From NCBI GenBank assembly GCA_964633225.1, contig CAZWFQ010000022.1, forward strand, positions 1-51,781: a DNA stretch of 51,781 bases, written 5' to 3'. This document shows positions 45,599 through 51,781 of this stretch, piece after piece (within the stretch, counting starts at the first letter, position 1; each line of letters starts with the position of its first letter). The notes beneath the pieces were generated by a model. The model was not told where the DNA came from. It ran no database searches and saw nothing but the letters and a program-made list of their open reading frames with translations. This DNA comes from JAKQIM01 sp964633225. GTDB lineage: Bacteria > Chloroflexota > Anaerolineae > Anaerolineales > UBA4823. The translations under genes were made by a program, and so were the position numbers.

Positions 45599-45604
45599 TA
45601 TAAT
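45599..45604 (+). promoter_or_regulatory. -10 box (TATAAT) of the purB gene, probably leaderless
   Basis: TATAAT is followed by 6 nt and the ATG at 45611, with no ribosome site. Confidence 0.65.
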
Positions 45605-45610
45605 ACAGCC

Positions 45611-47029
45611 ATGATGCCTCTCGATTACCAGACCTACCTTTCTCCCTTCACCTGGCGCTACGGCAGCCCGGTCCTGCGCCAGGTCTGGAGTGAAGTCAAC
45701 AAACGCTGCCTCTGGCGCCAGCTTTGGGTGGCCCTGGCCCAGGTTCAATCCGAATACGGGCTGCTGCGCCCTGAGCAGGTCGCTGATCTGCGCCAGCATG
45801 AAGAGCAGGTGGATATTGGGCGCGCCCTCCAAATCGAAGCTGAGATCCATCATGACCTGATGGCTGAGCTGAAAACCTTCGCCGAGCAGGCTCCCCTGGG
45901 CGGCGGCGCGCTGCACCTGGGCGCCACCTCCATGGATATTGAAGACAACGCCGATGTGCTGCGCCTGCGCCAATCCCTCGATCTCATCCTCGAAGGTCTG
46001 CATGCCCTGCTCCAGTCCTTTGCCGCCAAGATTGAGACCTATGCCAGCCTGCCCCTCATCGCCTTCACCCATATCCAGCCCGCCGAGCCTTCTACCCTTG
46101 GCTACCGCCTGGCCTCTTACGCCCAAGACCTGCTCTTGGATTACCAGGCCCTGCTGGCTCAGCGCGTCGGGCTGCGCGGCAAGGGTTTCAAGGGTGCGGT
46201 AGGCACCGGGGCCTCGTATGCCGAGCTGATTGGCGCCGAGCAGTTGGCCGCTTTTGAGCAGCGCCTCTCTGACCTGCTTGGCCTGCCTTTCTTCCCCGTT
46301 GCCACGCAGGTCTACCCCCGCAAGCAAGATTACCAGCTCCTCAGCGCCCTGGCTGGGCTAGGCGCCTCGCTCTACAAATTTGCCTTTGACCTGCGCATCC
46401 TCCAATCCCCGCCCATTGGCGAGCTGGGCGAGCCCTTTGGCAAGCAGCAGGTTGGCTCTTCAGCCATGCCGTTCAAGCGCAATCCGATCAACGCCGAGAA
46501 GATCGACTCCCTGGCCCGCGCCCTGGCCCAGATGCCGCGCCTTGCCTGGGATAATGCCGCCCATTCGCTGCTAGAGCGCACCCTGGATGATTCTGCCAAC
46601 CGCCGCAGCCTGCTCCCCGAAGCCTTCCTCATCAGCGACGAGCTCCTGCGCACCACCCTGCGCATTTTGGACGGCCTGCGCGTGGACGAGGCCGCCCTGG
46701 CCCGCAACCTGGCTACTTACGGCCCCTTCGCTGCCGTCGAACGCGTCCTGATGGCCCTGGCCAAGGCCGGGGCTGACCGCCAGGCCATGCACGAAGCCCT
46801 GCGCCAGCACGCCCTGCAGGCCTGGGCTGCCCTGCAGGCCGGCCAACCCAACCCCCTGGCAGACCTGGTGGCAGGCGACCCGGCCCTCCAGCACCATCTC
46901 TCTTCCGCTGACCTGCGCCAGTTGATGGATGCCGCCCACCACATCGGCGATGCCCCCGCTCGTGCCCGCCAGTTGGCCCAGCAACTGGCGACCATTTCAC
47001 CACCCAGCCGCGGAGAATATAGAGAATAA
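45611..47029 (+). CDS. purB: Adenylosuccinate lyase family protein
   Basis: Fumarase/aspartase superfamily lyase of 472 residues, most like adenylosuccinate lyase, which releases fumarate from SAICAR and adenylosuccinate in purine synthesis. The C3 signature GSSAMPFKRNPINAEKI carries the catalytic Ser, GALHLGATSMDIEDN is the C1 region, and FTHIQPAEPSTLGYRL is the C2 region with the catalytic His. The C-terminal helical domain is complete. A related lyase of the same superfamily cannot be excluded. Start at 45611 is set by the -10 box; the frame continues upstream into the structured region. Confidence 0.88.
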   Translation: MMPLDYQTYLSPFTWRYGSPVLRQVWSEVNKRCLWRQLWVALAQVQSEYGLLRPEQVADLRQHEEQVDIGRALQIEAEIHHDLMAELKTFAEQAPLGGGALHLGATSMDIEDNADVLRLRQSLDLILEGLHALLQSFAAKIETYASLPLIAFTHIQPAEPSTLGYRLASYAQDLLLDYQALLAQRVGLRGKGFKGAVGTGASYAELIGAEQLAAFEQRLSDLLGLPFFPVATQVYPRKQDYQLLSALAGLGASLYKFAFDLRILQSPPIGELGEPFGKQQVGSSAMPFKRNPINAEKIDSLARALAQMPRLAWDNAAHSLLERTLDDSANRRSLLPEAFLISDELLRTTLRILDGLRVDEAALARNLATYGPFAAVERVLMALAKAGADRQAMHEALRQHALQAWAALQAGQPNPLADLVAGDPALQHHLSSADLRQLMDAAHHIGDAPARARQLAQQLATISPPSRGEYRE

Positions 47030-47100
47030 AGCCTCTGCGCACTCTCGGCTAAAGTCCAGTCGCAGCGTCTCTACGGTTAATTCTTCTTCAGGAGTTAGAT

Positions 47101-48909
47101 ATGCCAGAAACCACCACCCTCCCCACCCGCGCCGAAGTGCCCCTTGAGCGCACCTGGAACCTCGACAGCATCTTTCCCACCCCTGCCGATTGGGACGCCG
47201 CCGGAGAGACGCTCACCGGCTTGCTGCCGGCTCTTTCTGCTTACCAGGGCCGCCTGGACCAAAGCCCCCAGGTGCTGCTTGAATTCATCCAGCATTACCA
47301 GGATGTTGCCATTCTGGTCGGCAAGATCAGCACCTATGCCAGCAACGCCGCCGCCGTAGACACCCTCAATCAAGAAGCCTCAGCCCGCGCCGGGCAGGCT
47401 CGCAGCCTGATGTCCCGTTTCCAGGCTGCCGTGGCCTTCTTCGAGCCGGAACTGGTAGCCATTGGCTTCGATAAGCTGCACCAATGGATGAAGGAAACCC
47501 CCGAGCTGGCCTTCTTCGAACAGTATGTCCAACGCCTGGAAGACCACCAGGCCCACATCCGCTCTGGCGAGGTCGAAGAGACCCTCGCCCTCACTTCCGA
47601 TGCCTTCTCCGGCGCCTTCGCCACCTTCAACGCCCTCAACAACGCCGACCTCACCTTCCGCCCCGCCTCCGCCTCAGATGGCGCCCAGCTCGAGATCGGC
47701 CAGGCCAGCATTGGCAGCCTCCTCACCCACGCCGATCGCCAGGTCCGCCGCACCGCCTGGCAGAACTACGCCGACGGCTATTTGCAGTTCAAGAACACCT
47801 TTGCCTCCACCCTCACCACTGCCATCAAGCAAGATGTCTTCAACGCCCGCCTGCGCGGCTACGAATCTTCCCTCCACGCTTCGCTGGGTGCCAACCACAT
47901 CCCCGTGGAGGTCTTCCACAACCTCATCGAGGTCTTCAAGAAGAACCTGCCCACCTGGCACCGCTACTGGCGCCTGCGCCGCAAAGCCCTGGGCTACGAG
48001 ACCCTCCACGTCTATGATATCAAGGCCCCCCTCACCGATAGCAAGCCCCGCGTACCTTTTAATCAAGCCGTCGATTGGATCTGCGAGGGCATGGCCCCCC
48101 TGGGCCCTGAATATGTCAGCATCCTGCGCCGCGGCTGCCTGGAAGAGCGCTGGGTAGATTACGCCCGCCACAAAGGCAAGCGCGAAGGCGCCTTCTCCAG
48201 CGGCTCGAAGGGCACCAATCCATTCATTATGATGAGCTACGCCGATGATCTCTTCAGCGCCAGCACCCTCTCGCACGAGCTGGGCCATTCCCTGCACTCG
48301 TACTACAGCCGCCAGCAGCAGCCCTTCGTCTACAGCCGCTACTCCCTCTTTGTGGCCGAGGTGGCCTCCAACTTCAACCAGGCCATGCTGCGCCATCACC
48401 TCCTCCAAACCCAGCCCGATCCCAGCTTCCAGGTGGCGCTCATTGAAGAAGCCATGTCCAATTACCACCGCTACTTCTTCATCATGCCCACCCTGGCGCG
48501 CTTCGAGCTGGAAGCCCACACCCGCGTTGAACGCGGCGCCCCCGTCAGCGCCGACATCTTCACCAGCCTCCTGGCAGACTTCTTCAAAGAAGGCTATGGC
48601 GATGAGGTGGATTTCGACCTGCCGCGCATCGGCATCACCTGGGCCCAATTCCTTCACATGTACATGAACTTCTACGTCTACCAGTATGCCACCGGCATTG
48701 CCGGCGCCCATGCCCTGGCAGATGGCGTTTTGGCCGGCAAGCCGCACGCCGCCGAGAATTACCTGGCTTTCCTCAAGGCTGGCGGCTCGCTCTACCCCTT
48801 GGATGCTCTCAAACTGGCTGGCGTGGATCTCACCACCACCGCCCCGGTCGAATCTGCCTTTGCGGTTCTCTCTGACCTGGTTGACCGGCTGGAGCGCCTC
48901 ATAATATAA
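47101..48909 (+). CDS. pepF: Oligoendopeptidase F (M3 family)
   Basis: Zinc metallopeptidase of 602 residues that cuts short peptides in the cytoplasm. The zinc motif HELGH is at 392-396 with the further ligand Glu in FVAEVASNFNQAM. The N-terminal helical domain (WNLDSIFPTPADWD) and the C-terminal catalytic domain are complete and the size is usual for PepF. Start at 47101 with GGAG about 8 nt upstream. The gene lies 71 nt after purB. Confidence 0.95.
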   Translation: MPETTTLPTRAEVPLERTWNLDSIFPTPADWDAAGETLTGLLPALSAYQGRLDQSPQVLLEFIQHYQDVAILVGKISTYASNAAAVDTLNQEASARAGQARSLMSRFQAAVAFFEPELVAIGFDKLHQWMKETPELAFFEQYVQRLEDHQAHIRSGEVEETLALTSDAFSGAFATFNALNNADLTFRPASASDGAQLEIGQASIGSLLTHADRQVRRTAWQNYADGYLQFKNTFASTLTTAIKQDVFNARLRGYESSLHASLGANHIPVEVFHNLIEVFKKNLPTWHRYWRLRRKALGYETLHVYDIKAPLTDSKPRVPFNQAVDWICEGMAPLGPEYVSILRRGCLEERWVDYARHKGKREGAFSSGSKGTNPFIMMSYADDLFSASTLSHELGHSLHSYYSRQQQPFVYSRYSLFVAEVASNFNQAMLRHHLLQTQPDPSFQVALIEEAMSNYHRYFFIMPTLARFELEAHTRVERGAPVSADIFTSLLADFFKEGYGDEVDFDLPRIGITWAQFLHMYMNFYVYQYATGIAGAHALADGVLAGKPHAAENYLAFLKAGGSLYPLDALKLAGVDLTTTAPVESAFAVLSDLVDRLERLII

Positions 48910-48910
48910 T
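48905..48910 (+). promoter_or_regulatory. -10 box (TATAAT) of the 7TM histidine kinase gene, probably leaderless
   Basis: TATAAT overlaps the last codon and stop region of pepF and ends 8 nt before the ATG at 48919. No ribosome site is visible. Confidence 0.55.
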
Positions 48911-48918
48911 ATGGCACA

Positions 48919-51072
48919 ATGAAATTCGAATTCTCTCTCTATACCCTTCCGCTGGTCGCTGCGGCGATCATCTCAATCTGGATCTTCTTCAATGCCTGGT
49001 TGCGGCGCAAAACGGCCGGGGCGATTGCTATTGCCATGCTGTCTGTTATGCTCACGATCTGGCTGCTCGGTTATGCCCTCGAGATCGCAGGAGCTGATTT
49101 ACAGACCAAGCTGCTGTGCGCCAAATTGCAGTATATTGGCATCCCCCTGGCCCCGTTGTTCTGGTTGATCTTTGCCTACAACTATGCCAACCCAACGCGG
49201 CAGTTAAATCTCCGCGCGATGGGCTTGCTGGCCATTATCCCGCTCCTTACGATCGTCATAGCCTTTACAACAGAACACCATCACTTGTTATGGGATGAGC
49301 TCGGCATTTCTCGCGAGGGTAGTTTTAGCGCCTTGAGCGTGACACATGGAGTATGGTTTTGGATCCATTCTGGTTACTCCTATTTGCTCCTGCTGGGCGG
49401 TGCTGTTATTGTGGTCCGCGCGATTTTGCGTAACAAGGGCTTGTATCGTGGGCAGGCAGCCACTATGCTGATTGCTGTGTTGGCTCCCTGGGTGGGCAAT
49501 ATCCTTTTCTTATCGGGCATCAGCCCCATTCGATACCTCGACATCACACCATTTGCTTTCACGATCACTCTGATCGCCATTGCCTGGGGTATATTTGGTT
49601 TCCGGCTGATTGACCTGACTCCGCTGGCTCGTGACTCGGTTATCGAACAGATGCAAGAAGCCATGATTGTGCTCGACCTGCAGAACCGGCTTGTCGACAT
49701 GAACCAATCGGCGCTGAAACTGGCGGGTCGCACGAGTGCCCAGGCTATTGGCGAAAATGTGGCTCAGGTGTTCAGTCGGTGGGCCTCAGTTCTGAAGAAC
49801 TACAAAGACACCTTTAATTTAACTGAAGAGGTCAATGTGGGCGACGAAGGCAATGATATTTGGTACGAGCTCATCATATCGCCTCTTCACGATAGCCAAA
49901 AATCTCTGGTCGGCCGCGTTCTTGTTGTGCGCGATATCACCCAGCGCAAGAAGAACGAGGCACGCCTCGCTCAACTCTCACGAGCTGTTGAGGCCAGCCC
50001 TGCCTCCATCGTAGTAACCGATATCAAAGGCAATATTGAATATGTAAACCCTAAGTTTACCGAGGTCACTGGCTACAGCTATGAAGATGCGGTTGGCAAG
50101 AATCCGCGCATTCTCAAAACCGACCAAACCCCTGCAGAAGTTCACGCCCAATTGTGGCAAACCATCATGGCAGGTAAGGAATGGCGCGGCGAATTTTGCA
50201 ACCGCCAGAAGAACGGCGATCTTTACTGGGAACTGGCCTCCATTTCGCCGATCACTGATTCGCAGGGCAAGACCACCCATTTTATTGCTGTCAAAGAAGA
50301 TATCACGGATCGCAAACGGGCCGAGAAACAGCTTGCAGATGCCCACCAGCAAGCCTTAGAAGCCAGCCGTTTGAAAAGTCAACTTCTCGCCAAGGTGAAC
50401 CATGAACTACGCACTCCCTTGGGTGGTATTTTGGGATATGCTGAACTGTTGCACGGCGGTACGTTTGGCATTCTCACCGATGAACAGGAACAGGCTACCG
50501 GTCAAATCATTGAAAGCAGCCGCTACCTTGAGATCATGGTCAATGAACTTCTTGACCAGGCCCAAATTGAAGCCAAGACCCTCATCCTGCGGATGCGGCA
50601 ATTTTCTCCTGCAGCTATTTTACGTGAAGTGGAATCTGGCATTTCGGTGCTGTGCCGCAATAAAGGGATTGCCTTCGAGACTTGTATCGAGCCAGAACTG
50701 CCGGAACAACTGGTTGGAGACGATCACCGCTTGAAGGAAATTATGATCAACCTGGCTGGGAACGCGGTCAAGTTTACCCAATCCGGCAGCGTTCACATCC
50801 GGCTGTTTGTCCCTGGCGAGGACCATTGGGGCATCGAGGTATCTGATACTGGCTCGGGCATCCCGCTCGAATTCCAATCCGCCATTTTCGAATCCTTTTA
50901 CCAAGTAGATAATGCCATAACGCGCGAGAACCGCGGTACTGGCCTGGGATTGTCGATCACAAAACATCTTGTAGAATTGATGGGCGGGCACATAACACTT
51001 AATAGCAAGATTGGCGAGGGCAGCACCTTTACGGTGGTTCTACCGCTCAAAACGATCAATGGAGTTTCATAG
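48919..51072 (+). CDS. 7TM-PAS-PAS hybrid-type sensor histidine kinase
   Basis: Kinase of 717 residues. The N-terminal 225 residues form a seven-helix region of the HisKN_7TM type (AKLQYIGIPLAPLFWLIFAYNY). A first PAS domain covers about 235-335, a second with its PAC part about 350-470 (SPASIVVTDIKGNIEYVNPKFTEVTGYSYEDAVGKNPRIL in two parts). The dimerisation domain has phospho-acceptor H495 (VNHELRTPLGGILGYAELL), and the ATPase domain has MINLAGNAVKFTQ, SDTGSGIP and GTGLGLSITKHL. It has no receiver of its own; the next gene encodes one. The stop is directly followed by the ATG of the partner. Confidence 0.94.
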   Translation: MKFEFSLYTLPLVAAAIISIWIFFNAWLRRKTAGAIAIAMLSVMLTIWLLGYALEIAGADLQTKLLCAKLQYIGIPLAPLFWLIFAYNYANPTRQLNLRAMGLLAIIPLLTIVIAFTTEHHHLLWDELGISREGSFSALSVTHGVWFWIHSGYSYLLLLGGAVIVVRAILRNKGLYRGQAATMLIAVLAPWVGNILFLSGISPIRYLDITPFAFTITLIAIAWGIFGFRLIDLTPLARDSVIEQMQEAMIVLDLQNRLVDMNQSALKLAGRTSAQAIGENVAQVFSRWASVLKNYKDTFNLTEEVNVGDEGNDIWYELIISPLHDSQKSLVGRVLVVRDITQRKKNEARLAQLSRAVEASPASIVVTDIKGNIEYVNPKFTEVTGYSYEDAVGKNPRILKTDQTPAEVHAQLWQTIMAGKEWRGEFCNRQKNGDLYWELASISPITDSQGKTTHFIAVKEDITDRKRAEKQLADAHQQALEASRLKSQLLAKVNHELRTPLGGILGYAELLHGGTFGILTDEQEQATGQIIESSRYLEIMVNELLDQAQIEAKTLILRMRQFSPAAILREVESGISVLCRNKGIAFETCIEPELPEQLVGDDHRLKEIMINLAGNAVKFTQSGSVHIRLFVPGEDHWGIEVSDTGSGIPLEFQSAIFESFYQVDNAITRENRGTGLGLSITKHLVELMGGHITLNSKIGEGSTFTVVLPLKTINGVS

Positions 51073-51438
51073 ATGACAAAACCACTGGCAATTATTATCG
51101 AGGACGATCCTCAATTGGGAAAGATTTATGTGCTGGCCCTCAAAGCCGACTTTGAAACCGAATTGATCCCAGAAGGCGATTTGGCGATCACACGCCTTGG
51201 GCAGCTTACACCTGAACTGATAGTTGTTGACCTGCACCTGCCGGGTGCGAGTGGACAAGAAATCCTGTCTTACATTCACGCCAGCCCACACCTGGAAGAT
51301 TCTCGTATCATCCTGGCAACCGCTGACCACCAGCAGGCCGATCAACTGGAAGATCAAGCCGAAATCTTATTACTGAAGCCTATCAGCCCAATACAGCTGC
51401 GCGAGATTTCTCGTCGCCTGTGTGGAATTCAGGATTAA
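51073..51438 (+). CDS. Single-domain response regulator (CheY-like)
   Basis: Receiver-only protein of 121 residues. The acidic pocket is EDD at 10-12, the phospho-acceptor is D53 (IVVDLHLPGASG), and the conserved Lys is in LLLKPISP. The Thr/Ser position reads LATAD. No output domain, so it probably relays phosphate or acts by protein contact. The ATG follows the stop codon of the 7TM kinase without spacing, so it is the natural partner. Confidence 0.93.
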   Translation: MTKPLAIIIEDDPQLGKIYVLALKADFETELIPEGDLAITRLGQLTPELIVVDLHLPGASGQEILSYIHASPHLEDSRIILATADHQQADQLEDQAEILLLKPISPIQLREISRRLCGIQD

Positions 51439-51472
51439 GCTTGCTTGCATATATCTGAAAGGTTGTAATTCC

Positions 51473-51781
51473 ATGCTAACCAAATCCGAAATCTCCACCG
51501 CCATTCGCACTGAATGGCAGCTCCTCGAGCAGCTCCTCGCCGGCCTCACCGAGGCCCAGATCCTGGCGCCCGGCGCAGTTGCCGCCTGGTCTGTCAAAGA
51601 TGCCCTGGCCCACATTGCCGCCTGGCAAAAGGTGCTCCTCGAGCAGGTGGATGCCTTTTTGACCCACCGCCCTGCCACCTACCCCCCCGTGCGCACCCAG
51701 ACCGATGTCGACCGGGTCAACGCTGCCTTCTTCGCCCAGAATCAAGACCAGCCCTGGCCGGTCGTCATCCTGGAGTGCCGC
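51473..51781 (+). CDS. DinB/ClbS-like four-helix protein, 5' part
   Basis: 103 codons up to the window edge; no stop reached. MLTKSEISTAIRTEWQLLEQ and the motif WSVKDALAHIAAWQKVLLEQ are typical of the DinB/YfiT-like and ClbS/DfsB four-helix proteins, with the conserved His of the metal site in AHIAAW. Such proteins are often thiol transferases or protect DNA from toxins; neither can be shown. GAAAGG lies about 10 nt before the ATG. Confidence 0.75.
   Translation, partial: MLTKSEISTAIRTEWQLLEQLLAGLTEAQILAPGAVAAWSVKDALAHIAAWQKVLLEQVDAFLTHRPATYPPVRTQTDVDRVNAAFFAQNQDQPWPVVILECR

Overview
This window looks like a chromosomal scaffold from an uncultured or metagenome-derived Chloroflexota bacterium, probably class Anaerolineae. 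The evidence is the GC-rich codon use, the exported proteins with Thr-Pro-rich spacers, the absence of outer-membrane genes, a MacAB-type exporter with no TolC, and a giant DUF11/PKD/beta-helix surface protein of the kind common in Anaerolineae. The taxonomic call is inference; no rRNA is present. Two runs of exactly 100 N (8950-9049 and 10585-10684) are scaffold gaps that interrupt two genes.

Layout. 1-8.5 kb: 3' part of groEL, RNase J, then on the minus strand pcm, an M42 peptidase, a hotdog thioesterase, a Crp/Fnr regulator and an MBL-fold hydrolase, followed by a plus-strand TPR membrane protein. 8.6-14.5 kb (minus): GT39-like membrane glycosyltransferase and a CysQ-like phosphatase (both gapped), rimO, a RodZ-like protein with two HTH domains, and rplI. 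14.6-18.6 kb (plus): a compact recO-led operon of six genes, mostly membrane proteins. 18.6-24.8 kb (minus): one operon for a membrane-fusion adaptor, ABC ATPase, ABC permease, small lipoprotein, response regulator and histidine kinase. 25-30 kb: nucleoside phosphorylase, EamA transporter, a GxxExxY relic, a DsbA-like oxidoreductase with an in-frame TGA, galT, and an ATPase/winged-helix regulator. 30.2-33.3 kb (plus): a small membrane peptide, a lipoprotein-kinase fusion and a DUF4349 lipoprotein. 33.4-43.4 kb (minus): seven genes ending in the 2398-residue surface protein, preceded by three phage-tail-collar paralogues, a GNAT enzyme, a DUF6916-like protein and a Tat-exported protein. 43.7-51.8 kb (plus): a YfbK-like VWA lipoprotein, a structured intergenic region, purB, pepF, a 7TM-PAS histidine kinase with a CheY-like partner, and the start of a DinB-like gene.

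Main points of interest. (1) The DsbA-like gene at 27038-27820 has TGA where the first Cys of the CPYC active site should be. The frame is intact on both sides, and a 6-bp GC-rich stem with a CGGGU loop lies 28 nt downstream, so this is a strong candidate membrane-anchored selenoprotein. (2) The DUF4349 lipoprotein and the VWA lipoprotein, 11 kb apart, share a promoter made of TGTCAAC-like heptamers at exact 11-bp steps ending in TATCAAG, then TATCCT exactly 20 nt later: a Pho-box-like regulon. A second heptamer (TGCACAA, also 11-bp step) precedes the exporter/two-component operon. (3) Eight genes have TATAAT or TACAAT 6-8 nt before the start codon and so are probably transcribed leaderless. 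(4) A 130-nt intergenic element closed by an 11-bp perfect stem before purB may be a non-coding RNA. (5) The tail-collar/giant-surface-protein operon is a conserved-looking but functionally undefined cell-surface system. Bidirectional terminators with A/T tracts inside long perfect stems separate many of the genes.
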